From assembly GCA_029204045.2 (NCBI GenBank), contig CM055060.1, positions 52,287,378-52,351,377 of the forward strand: DNA of 64,000 nucleotides, in the 5' to 3' direction. Under the pieces are notes generated by a model, which had not been told where the DNA came from, did no database searches, and saw only the letters and a program-made list of their open reading frames with translations. The DNA is from Tillandsia leiboldiana (lineage: Eukaryota > Streptophyta > Magnoliopsida > Poales > Bromeliaceae). Numbering within the stretch: the stretch's first letter is position 1; every line of letters begins with the position of its first letter. The position numbers and the translations under genes were made by a program. Positions 9,700-20,434 of this stretch are shown here, piece after piece.

Positions 9700-12063
9700 C
9701 GTGGCAAGGGATTCAAAAAAAACTGGCTCGGATGTGCGACACTTGAGAGCCGCACGAAAAAATTTTCAGGCGAAAAAGCTGACCCCGTAACAAGTCTGAC
9801 AAGGAATGAAAATTTTAAATATAATTTATATTTTATAAATTCTCTGGCAAATAAATTTTATAATTTTAAAAACACGGTGATCATTGTACTATTAAGTTTT
9901 TTTCCATGCTGGGATTCACGAATGGAGGATCAACTTCTTTCAATTTAATTTAGAATATTAAAAATATATAAAAAATAAATTTAATTTTTAAGTAATTTAA
10001 ATATTCTAGATTAAATCTAACGGCAGAGTTGATCGTCGACTCGAAAGTTTCAGCATTAAAAACGGCTTAATATTTTGTCAAATTTGATTTAGTATATTGA
10101 AAGTATCTAAAAAAAAATAAATTTTATAATTTTTCGATATCGTTTATTCAGTGATCGAAAGGATTTAAAATTAATGACTAAAAATAAAAATTACACAAAA
10201 AATAATAATGAGATATTAAAATTTTAGATTAAAAATATTGAACTTATTTAATATAATATAAAAAAAAATTATTAAAATTTTATATTATTAGAATATTTCT
10301 AGACAACTCTCTACATAATTATAATTATTAATTTAATTTAGACTCTTTCGATCACTAAATAAATAATATTAAAAAAATATAAAATTAAATTTTTAAATAT
10401 TGTAAATTAAATTTAATAAAATCGATTGTTGATTCAAAATTCTCAGTATTGAAAACGACTTGATATTACAAAAATCATTGTCTTTCTAAAAGTACAACAG
10501 CCTAATTTATTTTTTAATAACATTTAGCTATTGTACTAAACTACAGGAGTCAAATTGATGACTTTTTAAAACTTTATCCATTTCTTAATTTTTTTTATCA
10601 AATAAATTTTTTTTAAAAAATGTAATATTTGATGGTAGCTTTGTTAAATTAACTATTCTACACATTTTTATCCCATGTTTGTTTGTTCAGAAAACAATAG
10701 ACAATTAAGATACCATTAAAAATGAAAAATAAGAAAAAATGAAATTCAAAATCTCTTAAGTAGGCTCAGATATTCCAGTTATAATATCACATAATTCACT
10801 CGTTGCATCAGATCAGAATTAATTTAGGAATAATTAACTTGGCTTCTTAATTTAACTGAACCAATTAAGTATCTAATTATAAAGAAATTATCTTAGTTAT
10901 GCTATAAACAAGTATTATTATAATAAAACTATACTATAACGATATTTTTAAGTGTTTTTAAAATTTTAAAAAAATACTGCTGAAAAAAATACCGATACTT
11001 GTTATTAGTGTCGCTATATGTGCAGTCGTTAGAATGTATAGCGACAAGTTACTGTAATGCGTATCAAAAATAAATTCATATAATCTAATTTTGAATACAG
11101 ATGAAATATAAATATGTCACTTACAAAAAAATATAATAAAAATATATCTCTATAATCTAATTTTATTATAATATATCTTAATTTTTAATTTTAATAATTA
11201 TATTATCAAAATTTTGCTGACCTCCGTCTTGAATCATTATATAATTTTACCAAACTTCAAAAATGTAAAAAAAAAAGAGTATTTTTTATATTCTATTGTG
11301 TAAAAAATAGAGAACGAAGGTAGCTAACTAGCTATGTTCTACTTATTTTTCAATTCTTATAGTTAATTATTAAATTCGGAAGAAAAAAAAAAGTTTTTTA
11401 TATTTTAAAGAGTTACGAGACTATGTGCACTCCAATCTATCAAAATGACTATAAATTTAGTACTGTCGATTGAAAGAAGTACATATTAAACTATCTGATA
11501 AATTTTAAAATCTTTGTATATATATATATATTTTTATATTTATAAAAATTATTAATTATTCTTGACATAAGTTGTAAAAAATTTGATAGTGGTATAATAG
11601 AATTGAAAACTCAGAAGGGCCACATAATGTTCCTCCATTTTATTTCACAGTTTTCATACACTTTTCAAGCTGTGAGGAGTCGAATTTGTCGGGATTGAGC
11701 TGAGTGCTTCAAGCGAGGATGAGGCACCATATTCTATTTTTTAATAGTTTTGTTTTGCCAAATTTAAAATCAAACTTCATCGCGTTGTTCAGTTCGATCA
11801 AATTGTTAAGATTGCGTTTTTGTTTCATCGCATTCGGATCTCGTTTCGTTAAATAAGTTATTGCTTTACTAATACCCCTCCGAAATTTAAATTTTTAATT
11901 TAAAATTTTCATAAAATTATTTAAATTTTAAATTTTAAAATACTGTTATTATACACTGGGCAAATGATATCGAAAAATATTAAATTTTATTTTTTTATAT
12001 TTTAAATATTTTAAATCAAGTTTAATGAAGCCGATTGTCAATTCAAAAATTTCATAAACCTAA

Positions 12064-12066
<3 letters not shown>
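9700..12066. other. AT-rich intergenic DNA, no gene
   Basis: Stops are dense in all six frames. Contents are scattered A/T runs, the dispersed repeat copy at 10920-11190, and a short TA tract at 11517-11531. Confidence 0.5.
10920..11190. repeat. dispersed AT-rich repeat, copy 2
   Basis: Same family and orientation as 530-790: ATACCGATACTTGTTATTA, then GTGCAGTCGTTAGAATGTA, then AGCGACAAG and the same trailing AT-rich blocks. Confidence 0.5.

Positions 12067-12127
<61 letters not shown>
12067..12127. repeat. (TA)n tract, 61 bp
   Basis: Left flank of the first Mutator-like element, which therefore appears to have inserted into a TA microsatellite. Confidence 0.95.
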
Positions 12128-12129
<2 letters not shown>

Positions 12130-12758
12130 CTAAATTATAGAAAAATTTTTTATAATATACCGCTTTTTTACTTTGCCCTCCTTTCTTTCAAAAGTCTATA
12201 TTTTTTCCCATCGTAATTACGAAATTGCGCATTTACTCCCGCCGTCAGCATTCTGTGACTCAACCGTCAATTTTTTAAGTGAAATACCGAAAATCCCCTT
12301 CAAATCACATCCCCTCCCCAGCTCCTTCACCGCCGGATAGCTCCGTCGGGTACGGCTCCGGTGTGGTTGGCTTCAAAGTCCTCGACGCGGCCGTAGTTGG
12401 CGTAGGCGACGGCGCCCGCGGCGGCGCCGGAGGCGGCGTAGGTGTGGAAGGTGGGGATCGCCTCGACGGCGGCGACGTAGGGGTCGCCGGGGTAGACCTC
12501 CCGGACGAGGTCAAAAGGGGCGGTAGGGTCGGCCGGGGAGGGGGCGAGGGAGAGGGAGCGATGGACGGGGAAGGAGAAAAGGGCATTATCGTTATTTCGC
12601 CTGTTATGTTAACCCCGTTGCTCCCTAAAAATAATTTCGTAATTACAAGGGGCAAAATATAGTCTTTTGAAAGACAGGGGGCAAAGATATATTCTTTTGA
12701 AACACAGGGGGGCAAAGTGAAAAAACGGTATATTATAGAAATGTTTTCTGTAATTTAG

Positions 12759-12760
<2 letters not shown>
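12128..12760. mobile_element. Mutator-like element with captured gene fragment (Pack-MULE)
   Basis: The termini are long inverted repeats. The left end begins GGCTAAATTATAGAAAAA and the right end, read on minus, begins AGCTAAATTACAGAAAAC. Similarity continues through TATAATATACCG, ACTTTGCCC and TTTCAAAAG for over 100 bp. The flanks are TA repeats, so a 9-bp duplication (ATATATATA) is compatible but cannot be proved. The ends match the second element at 15081-15942, which has a clean 9-bp duplication. The interior (about 12300-12590) is strikingly GC-rich and carries foreign gene sequence. No transposase is encoded, so it is non-autonomous. Confidence 0.75.
12327..12578 (-). pseudogene. captured glutamate carboxypeptidase (AMP1/NAALADase-like) fragment
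   Basis: Inside the Mutator-like element a continuous minus-strand frame of 83 codons, ending at a TGA at 12329-12327, reads FSFPVHRSLSLAPSPADPT, later DLVREVYPGDPY, then IPTFHTYAASGAA and AYANYGRVEDFEA. This text and its order fit the plant M28-family glutamate carboxypeptidase (AMP1-type), covering the region entering the protease-associated domain. Similarity ends near EDFEA, after which the frame runs into unrelated sequence. It lacks the metal-binding catalytic half, so it is only a gene fragment. The identification comes from memory of the family, not a search. Confidence 0.6.

Positions 12761-12849
<89 letters not shown>
12761..12849. repeat. (TA)n tract, 89 bp
   Basis: Separates the Mutator-like element from the next MITE. 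Confidence 0.95.
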
Positions 12850-12852
<3 letters not shown>

Positions 12853-13285
12853 CGGCTACTATGTTTGTATAAGCACCAAACAATTGATGTTTGTAAGTTT
12901 TCTATCGTTAGATATACCATTTTGACTAATTTCATCTCTTATATCATTCTATTCTACCAACCACTCACTTAAGCTAAGGAACCTACTATCACCCTAACCA
13001 CATATCTTTTCATCCAAGAGTTAAAAATTTAAAACCACTCATGACCTTTCAATCAAGGGTTAAAAACCTACAACCATATATCTTTTAATCGAAAGGTTTC
13101 TACCGTTAGATCTATCTCTTTGACTAATTTCATCATTTAGATCATTCTATTCCACCAACCACTCACTTAACATAAGGGATCCACTATCGTCCTAACCACG
13201 TACACATCCTTTCATCCAAGAATTAAAAACCTATAAAAACCTATAAACACCAATGGCATTGTACTTTTAAAAGCATAAGAGCTCA

Positions 13286-13288
<3 letters not shown>
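12850..13288. mobile_element. MITE family C with internal duplication
   Basis: Bounded on both sides by TA tracts. The left end reads GTCCGGCTACTATG...AAGCACCAAACAATTG and the right end CACCAATGGCATTGTACTTT then AAGCATAAGAGCTCAAT. The reverse orientation of the same family is at 30666-30899. The interior is partly duplicated: blocks such as ACCAACCACTCACTTAA and a TTTTCATCCAAGA-like block occur twice, about 190-200 bp apart, making this copy about twice the length of the other. Confidence 0.65.

Positions 13289-13359
<71 letters not shown>
13289..13359. repeat. (TA)n tract, 71 bp
   Basis: Pure TA between two MITEs. Confidence 0.95.
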
Positions 13360-13360
<1 letters not shown>

Positions 13361-13565
13361 CCTGATAAAAAGATGTGTGGTTAGAATGATAGTGGAGACC
13401 CTTTGTATTTAGTGGGTGATTGGTACAATAGCATGATTTAAGAGGTGAAATTAATCAAAAGAATAGATCTAATGGTAGAAAACATACAATTAAACACCAA
13501 TTGTTTGGTACTTTTAAAAATGTAGTAGCACAAAATATTTGGTATTATTGATAGCGTACTAGCCG

Positions 13566-13568
<3 letters not shown>
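13360..13568. mobile_element. MITE related to family C, partial
   Basis: TA-bounded, 209 bp. It contains GATGTGTGGTTAGAATGATA, GGTGAAATTAATCAAAA and ACACCAATTGTTTGG, all shared with 30666-30899. The left terminal part seems missing. Confidence 0.55.

Positions 13569-13629
<61 letters not shown>
13569..13629. repeat. (TA)n tract, 61 bp
   Basis: Pure TA between two MITEs. Confidence 0.95.
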
Positions 13630-13632
<3 letters not shown>

Positions 13633-13833
13633 ATACTATTGACAATTTAACCTTTGGATAAAAAGATGTGCGGTTAGGATTATAGTGGTCCCGTAGGGTT
13701 TATACTATTTCACTAACAACCTACTAAACTTTAGATGACCACTATCATACTAACCACATATCCCTTCATCATCTAAGGATCGAAAACTCAGTAGTACCAA
13801 ATGTTTCGTAGTATTGATAGTATAGAAATCTCG

Positions 13834-13834
<1 letters not shown>
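13630..13834. mobile_element. MITE family B, diverged
   Basis: TA-bounded, 205 bp. It shares GATGTGCGGTTAGGATTATAG and an ACCACTATCAT block with the family B copies at 25.3, 28.2 and 30.3 kb, plus a right end similar to GTAGTATTGATAGTAT. The left end is eroded. Confidence 0.55.

Positions 13835-13915
<81 letters not shown>
13835..13915. repeat. (TA)n tract, 81 bp
   Basis: Pure TA. The apparent open frames here are only Tyr-Ile repeats. Confidence 0.95.
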
Positions 13916-13917
<2 letters not shown>

Positions 13918-14081
13918 AAAAAGCTAAGTGTACTCCCCAAAAGGGGTGTACATCTTACACCCCACCCATCCAAGGGTGGGGTGAATTTTACCCATCACTT
14001 AAAGTGATGGGTGGAGAAGCCCCCACCCTTGGATGGGTGGGGGTGTAAGATGTACACCCATTTATGGGTGTACATGTAGCA

Positions 14082-14084
<3 letters not shown>
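13916..14084. mobile_element. MITE family A, copy 1
   Basis: TA-bounded, 169 bp, strongly palindromic. The left arm reads GGAAAAAGCTAAGTGTAC and the right arm ends GTGTACATGTAGCATTC. Nested inverted blocks include GGGGTGTACATCTTACACC against GGTGTAAGATGTACACCC. This copy has an unusual centre (CATCACTTAAAGTGATGGGT) that differs from the GTGACCCGT-type centre of most other copies. Confidence 0.75.
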
Positions 14085-14162
<78 letters not shown>

Positions 14163-14188
14163 TGTGTGTGTGTGTGCGCGCGCGCGCG
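14085..14188. repeat. compound microsatellite (TA)n(GA)n(TG)n(CG)n
   Basis: Four dinucleotide blocks in series: TA at 14085-14113, GA at about 14113-14160, TG at 14161-14176 and CG at 14177-14188. Confidence 0.95.
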
Positions 14189-15071
14189 TATGGCTCTTGT
14201 GCTTTCGATAGTACGGATGCCTTCGTACTTGTAAGTTGTTTTCGATTATACGACATTCGATTCAATAATCGAAGCCGTTAGCTATAATCTACACTATTAG
14301 AACTATTTAGAAACTAAATTTTATAATTTTTCGAAATCGTTTATCAAATGTTTAAAAAGTATTAAAAATTACTATTTTAATGACCAATATGGTATACTTG
14401 TATGTTTAACAGTGTAGAACAATTCAAGTTTTGTAAAACTTTAATTTAAAATTTTATTTAATATTAAGATTTAGATCAATACTTTTCATTTAAAATTTAT
14501 ATTCTTTATCATTATTTTTTAAAATTTTTTAATTTCAGTCGTTCATTTTGAGATTACTCATTCACTAGCCAAATAAATTTTATAAATTATAAAATTTAAT
14601 TTCTAAATAATTTCAACTCTATAAATAATACCTGATGACATCGATTACCGAATCAGATGCCCCATCTGCGAGAATAATTTACAAGCACATTTGGACTGTA
14701 TTTACATCCAATCCAAACTAGCTTAACTTTTTAGGTTATAGATATTTTATTGTATAAGGCACATTTTTGGGCCTATGGATTTGTTTTGAGTCAAATTTTT
14801 TTAACAAAATCAGCTAAACACTACGTTTTTAATTGACTCATATTTATTCTACAATATTTTTTTTATGGCACTCAATACAACATATCTGTAATCTCAGTTG
14901 GTATAATACATAAAAATATAATTAATTTTCTATCCTTATCCTTCCCATTGTAAATTGACCATCTAAGTATCTAACGTTACCACTTTGCATCAAAAAACCA
15001 AAAACACCAAACTCTGATTAAATTCAACATTAGGAGGCCATAGAATTCTATTCTATGAATACAATATATTA
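14189..15071. other. AT-rich intergenic DNA, no gene
   Basis: No coding frame or recognised element. Confidence 0.5.
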
Positions 15072-15080
15072 TTTATTTAA

Positions 15081-15942
15081 GGTTAAATTATAGAAAATTT
15101 TTGTATAATATACCGCTTTTTCACTTTGCCCCATATCTTTAAAAAGTCTATATTTTGCCCACTCGTAATTACGTAATTATTTTTAGGGTGCAACGGAGTT
15201 AATAGAATAGGCAAAATGACGATAATGCCTTCCTTATCCCTGTCCTTATCCCTGTGCTCCCCTCCGACTCCCCTCCGACTCTACTGCCGCCCTCGCCCCC
15301 ACCGAGAAGCTCTCCTCCTCCTCCTCACCCTGTCGTCGTCGTCGTCGTCTCCCTCGCCGTCGGAGAGGTCGGGGGTGTCCAGGGAGCCGCGTCCCCGGGC
15401 GGACGCGTGAAGCGCGGCGCCCCCAGGGAGCAGGTCTATGGGGGCCTATGGGGGCCCGCCACGTGGCGGCCCCCGTCACCCCGCGCTGACCCGTGTCAGA
15501 GGAGGCGCGGGTCCCCGCGCTGACCTACGCCAGCACGCGCGGGCGCTTCCCCGCACGCGCGTGCTGCGCGCAGTGGTGCGGCGAGTGGGCCGCTGCCACT
15601 TGGCGCCCTACCAGCCTCGGGCCCCGCCTGATCTGGAGCGCCGTCGCCGGGGAGGGCCCGGGCGGTGACTGCACGACGATCGTCGAGGGCTCCCGACAAC
15701 GGCGGCGGCGGGATCCCTCACGGAGCGACGGACCTCGGCCTCGGAGCAATCGGGAGAAGAAGAGGTTGAAGGATATTTTCGGTATATTACCTAAAAAATT
15801 GACGGCTCACTAGCGGAATGCTGATGACGGAGATGTAAATGCACAATTCCATAATTACGAGGGGACAAAATATAAATTTTTTAAAAACAGAAAGTAAAAT
15901 AAAAAAACGACATATTATAGAAGAATTTTCTGTAATTTAATC
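15081..15942. mobile_element. Mutator-like element with GC-rich interior
   Basis: It has a perfect 9-bp target duplication, TTTATTTAA, at 15072-15080 and 15943-15951, the size expected for Mutator-like elements. Terminal inverted repeats begin GGTTAAATTATAGAAAAT on the left and GATTAAATTACAGAAAAT on the right (minus). The 12.1-kb element has closely related ends. The interior at about 15240-15770 is very GC-rich with several overlapping open frames on both strands (60-106 codons), none of which I recognise. The contrast with the AT-rich ends suggests captured host DNA. Confidence 0.75.
15240..15770. other. GC-rich interior of Mutator-like element, source unknown
   Basis: This block differs sharply in composition from everything within several kb. 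A CTC-rich stretch at 15320-15360 reads as a Leu/Ser-rich signal-peptide-like segment in one plus frame (LLLLLTLSSSSSSPSPSE), which might be the N-terminus of a captured secreted or membrane protein, but I cannot name it. It also has GTCGTC repeats. No complete gene is present. Confidence 0.4.
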
Positions 15943-16110
15943 TTTATTTAATAAGGTTACAAAATTTTCCTATCAAATATAAAAACTATAATGATATACA
16001 TAAGCAGCGATTTCTCATTAGAGTGCACAAATTGTATACTCTTTCAACGGTCCTTTTGGGCGAGAATGAATTGGAAAAAAAAAAACCTAAGAAAAAAGGA
16101 AAAACTTTAA

Positions 16111-16282
16111 GGAAAATGCTACTTGTACACCCCTAAGGGGTGTATATCTCACACCCCCACCCATCTAAGGGTGGGGGTGTGATGAGAGGTCACTTGATGT
16201 GACCCGTAAAAAATATCGACACCATTAAATGGGTGGAGGTGTAGGATGTACACCCCTTCGGGGTGTACATGTAGCATTACTC
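16111..16282. mobile_element. MITE family A, copy 2
   Basis: 172 bp, ends GGAAAATGCTACTTGTACAC and GGTGTACATGTAGCATTACT. It has the shared core GTCACTTGATGTGACCCGTA and GATGTACACCCCTTCGGGG. This copy is not inside a TA tract; flanks are A-rich on the left. Confidence 0.8.
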
Positions 16283-16780
16283 AAACTTTAAACACCCATG
16301 TGGTTCAGTGATTTCTCATTTTATTATGTTATGATTTTATTTTAAATAATACTATTTATACTGCTCATTTGAGATGTATAAGGTATATTCTATTTTTTAA
16401 AATGTAGAGATTTTTTTACTGGCCATATTAATGTGACTAATAAAATTTTCAAATACTCTCCTGTAATTTACTAGTTTTTTATTTTAATATCCTATAAGTT
16501 TCGTCTTATTACTAATTTAACAAAAAAATTAGCGAATTGAATAACTGAAAGAAAAAAAAAAAATATGAAGCTATAAAACACTAAAATTATATTTTTAAAA
16601 CCATAAGATACTAAAATAAAAATAAGCTACACTATAGAGGGTAATTTCCTATCAAATTAATGTAGATACTCCTCATGGTTTGCCGATTAATTATTTTAGT
16701 ACTCTATAGTTTTAATTTTATCACTAATTTAACAAAAAAAAGTTAACAAATGGGAGAACAAAAAAAAGGAAACAAACGAA

Positions 16781-16783
<3 letters not shown>
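16283..16783. other. AT-rich intergenic DNA, no gene
   Basis: Nothing recognised apart from short A/T runs. Confidence 0.45.

Positions 16784-16845
<62 letters not shown>
16784..16845. repeat. (TA)n tract, 62 bp
   Basis: Left flank of family A copy 3. Confidence 0.95.
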
Positions 16846-16849
<4 letters not shown>

Positions 16850-16852
16850 ATT

Positions 16853-17024
16853 GGGAAATGATACTTGTACACCCAAAACGGGGTGTATATCACACACCCC
16901 ACCCATCCAATGGGTGGGGTGTGATGATGGGTCAATCGATGTGACCCGTAAAAGATATCGCCACCATTAAAATGATAGAGGTGTATGATATACACCCCTT
17001 CGGGGTGTACATGTAGCATTGCTC
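16853..17024. mobile_element. MITE family A, copy 3
   Basis: 172 bp, from GGAAATGATACTTGTACACC to GTACATGTAGCATTGCTC. The family core TGTGACCCGTAAAAGATATCG is split here by small changes. It lies directly next to copy 4. Confidence 0.8.
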
Positions 17025-17025
17025 A

Positions 17026-17198
17026 TGAAAATTCTACATGTACACCCCTCTAAGGGGTGTACATCTCACACCCCCACCCATCTAGGGTGGGGGTGTGATG
17101 AGGGGTCACATCATGTGACCCCCAAAATACACCCCCACCCTTAGATGGGTGGGGGTGTATGATGTACACCCCCAAGGAGTGTACATGTAGCATGACCC
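17026..17198. mobile_element. MITE family A, copy 4 (variant)
   Basis: 173 bp, immediately after copy 3. The arms are nearly perfect complements, including CACCCCCACCCATCTAGGG against the matching GGGTGGGGG segment. The centre is GTCACATCATGTGACCC, itself a short palindrome, and the GATATCG/CCACCATTAAA block of other copies is replaced. Confidence 0.75.
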
Positions 17199-17585
17199 AT
17201 ATTTTTTATCTAAAAATTATTATTTTACTATTTATCACATCAATTTTTTTTTATATTTTTATTAAAAATTATTTAAAATTTTGTGAATGCTAAAATAGAA
17301 ATGTAAAATCTAAGTATTTTTTGTTTGGAAAAGCTTTAAACACCCCTCATTGGTGTAGCTTATTTTCATTTTAGTATACTGTAGTTTAAAGCATATATAT
17401 ATATGGGTCATGCTACATGTACACCCCTTGGGGGTGTACATCATATATTTCTAAACAAAAAATACTTAGATTTTACATTTCTATTTTAGCATTCACAAAA
17501 TTTTAAATAATTTTTAATAAAAATATAAAAAAAAATTGATGTGATAAATAGTAAAATAATAATTTTTAGATAAAAAATATATAAG
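17198..17585. repeat. large inverted repeat, arms about 145 bp
   Basis: 17200-17340 and 17440-17585 are reverse complements over nearly their whole length (for example CTAAAATAGAAATGTAAAATC against GATTTTACATTTCTATTTTAG). The GGGTCATGCTACATGTACAC fragment at 17405 also mirrors the right end of family A copy 4. The loop is about 100 bp and contains a short TA run. Confidence 0.75.
17405..17446. mobile_element. MITE family A terminal fragment
   Basis: Only about 42 bp of one arm: TCATGCTACATGTACACCCC followed by TTGGGGGTGTACATCATATA. It is part of the inverted repeat described at 17198-17585. Confidence 0.65.
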
Positions 17586-17703
17586 ATGCATTACTTAAAA
17601 AACAAAAAAAAAAACCTAGATATATAAAGGTAAGAGTAGTAGGTGGGTAGGTAGGTAGGTTGTGGTGGACATGCACCACCAATATAGATTATAGTGATTC
17701 CTT

Positions 17704-17994
17704 AAACAAGCAACTTTCGCGTGTTCTTTTGTTGTATTAAGGCTACTTTTAAGATAGTATACATAAAATAAAAAAATTATTATTATTTTTCAAAATAAAA
17801 ATACTTAAAAATTTGTTTAAATTATGAATTATTTTGATTTAGATATCTAAACAAGCAACTTTCGCGTGTTCTTTTGTTGTATTAAGGCTACTTTTAAGAT
17901 AGTATACATAAAATAAAAAAATTATTATTATTTTTCAAAATAAAAATACTTAAAAATTTGTTTAAATTATGAATTATTTTGATTTAGATATCTA
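17704..17994 (+). repeat. tandem duplication, 145 bp x 2
   Basis: The block starting AAACAAGCAACTTTCGCGTG at 17704 starts again at 17849. I see no differences between the two copies, so this is a recent duplication or an assembly artefact. Confidence 0.9.
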
Positions 17995-18069
17995 ATTTTT
18001 TAAAATTTTAAGTTTACGGTTCAATCTTTTAATTTGTCTGATTTGAATTAGTCAACGATGCTTCATATG

Positions 18070-18072
<3 letters not shown>

Positions 18073-18124
<52 letters not shown>
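18073..18124. repeat. (TA)n tract, 52 bp
   Basis: Pure TA in AT-rich spacer with no MITE attached. Confidence 0.95.
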
Positions 18125-18130
<6 letters not shown>

Positions 18131-19029
18131 GACGGAAATACTATTAATAGTAAATGAGCTCACTTGTTATCTATTTATTTTCGACGATAAAATTTTCAAA
18201 ATAACTATCGACGTCATTAAATATAATCTAAATTATTTAAAAATTAAATTATATATTTTTAAATTTTTTTTATCTTTTAAATGGTCACAAAAATAAACAA
18301 CTAGAAATATATATAAACAACTAGAAATAAATATTTTTTAAAAAATAAAAAAATAATGATAGTAGTATTGTAATTTTCTTTTTATGGGTGCGGATGCTCA
18401 TTGTAAATGATCAAACAACAAATTTGAACACATATATAGTCGAATTCTTTTACTATTGGTGTGTAGCCAATCTCACATGAAGATGATCACAGTAGTATTT
18501 ATATAGTCGAATTTTTTTACTATTGTTGAGACAGTTTTGTGAGTTGTATAATTTATCGTATTTAAAATTTTTAATTATTTATTCTAATTTTAAAATTTTT
18601 TTATCTAACCTGAACAGAGAATTTAAAGAGGGTCCAAAAATTTTGAATGAAGAGCTTTTTTATTCAAATTTTTTTTTTCGAACTGCAAAGTTTGGTTGTG
18701 GCCCGCTTAATTATTATGATCTAATTTGTACTAACCTCTAAATCAATTTGTGTGGAGCTTAAATTATTTATTTTACTCCTTTTGAGTGGTAAAAGATAAA
18801 AAAATATATATATTCTTTTCATTTCAATATGAAATTACTAGTCCCTTAGATCGTATCGTTCGTTCAGGCCATAGCTTACACTTGGATCATTACATTTTTT
18901 TTTTTTTAAAAAAAAATTAAATATAAAAATAAATAATTATCATTCTTTACCGGCTTAAAGTTTTTAGAAAAAAGATAATTATACTTAAAATAGAAAAAAA
19001 AAACAATATTTTTATATTTAATATTTTTT
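18125..19029. other. AT-rich intergenic DNA, no gene
   Basis: No convincing coding sequence. The 72-codon plus frame at 18523-18741 is AT-rich and unrecognised. Confidence 0.45.
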
Positions 19030-19649
19030 TTTATGGGTTCCAGACTTATTGATTATATTTTTCCTCACGTTTTGATTCGAGATTTTTATATTTAATATTT
19101 TTTTGCTCGAAGCTTAAAATTTTTTAATACTATTTTCTCTCCCGTCTGAATATGCTTGTGTTTGGACACGCTTCAGTCTCAGACTTTCTAATAACACTCT
19201 CCCTCATATTTGAATTCAAAATTTTTTTTGATAGAGTGAATTTAAATTAAATATAAAAAAATTAACTATATTAAAAATCTAACGTAATTCAAATTTAAAA
19301 TATTATATTTTAATATTATATTAAACTATATGAAATAATCGTTATTTTTTATAAATTTAAGCCGATAGAGAATAATAATAATTCTATATTTTTATATTTA
19401 ATAAAAAGTATTTAGGATATATATTTTTTTTTGGTTGTTGATTTTGTGCAACATAAATCAATCAGCAGGAGAAATTTTGTCTTGATCTGCCACCTCTGAT
19501 ATGCGAATCTTGATTTATTTGGATTATTATTATTTTTTTTTTTTCTGTTTCTTGGTAGCTTTGTTTGGCTTTGTGTTTTAGATGCTTTTTTTTTTAAGAA
19601 TCTTTTTCTTAATCATTTCGTTCATTTGATCTTATACCTGAAAGCTCTC

Positions 19650-20230
19650 GAGCATCTGGTGCTTAATTATATTCCATTCTCGCAATGACTTTAACTATTT
19701 TTTTTTTTTAAAAAAAAAAAAATTAACTTTTGTTGTTAAGTTAAAGGATCCATCAGATGGAAAACAGAGTCAAGTGGATTTAGAATTAATAATTTTAATA
19801 CCTTTAGCATCCATGTACACTGACTTTTAAACTCCATAATTCTGAAACTAAAATACACATGAAAAATTAAATATATCAACATGTAAAATAGCTTTTTCAT
19901 TAACTCATTTTATTAAATAAATGCCATTACACTCAGGAATTGATTCTCTTCATTAATCACCTTCATTGCGTGAAACACACACCCTCCAATTTTGGCATTG
20001 GCTAAGGTGTTTATGAAAATTGTGCCCAATCATTTGTTATACATTGCTCTTTGTATTTGTGCAATTACTTTTAAAAAAATTGCTATCATGCGCACTATAA
20101 AATAAGTCTATATCTTATATTTTATTCATCTCACAATGAGCTGTATTTTATTCTTGAATGAATGTAGTGTAAGATATATATTTAAAAATGAAATCTTATT
20201 TTAGATAAAAATATATAAAAATCTCCACAA
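19650..20230. other. AT-rich intergenic DNA, no gene
   Basis: Nothing recognised; long T run then A run at 19699-19722. Confidence 0.45.
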
Positions 20231-20239
20231 CTATATATA

Positions 20240-20434
20240 ATCCATAGGAAAGGTAAATACTTTTTGTACATTTCATTTGAGATGTATATTTTATATCCCA
20301 TCTATTTTATGATAGAATAAATTTTATTCATCACTTCGAAATGACGAGTGGGTAAAAATCCATCCTAGTATGAGCATGATGTAGAATATACATTTCAAAT
20401 ATGGTATACATGTAGCATTGCTCCCATACAGAAA
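20240..20434. repeat. MITE-like inverted repeat, weak
   Basis: The left side has TTTTTGTACATTTCATTTGAGA with GTATATTTTATATC; the right side has GATGTAGAATATACATTTCA and ends GTATACATGTAGCATTGCTC. The right end resembles family A and the arms are imperfect complements, so it may be an old relative. Related text occurs near 9010 and at 25870-26060. Confidence 0.4.

Noticed and set aside
12305..12715. 136-codon minus frame in the first Mutator-like element
   Set aside because: It is a different frame from the carboxypeptidase-like text and reads as Ser/Pro/Thr low complexity.
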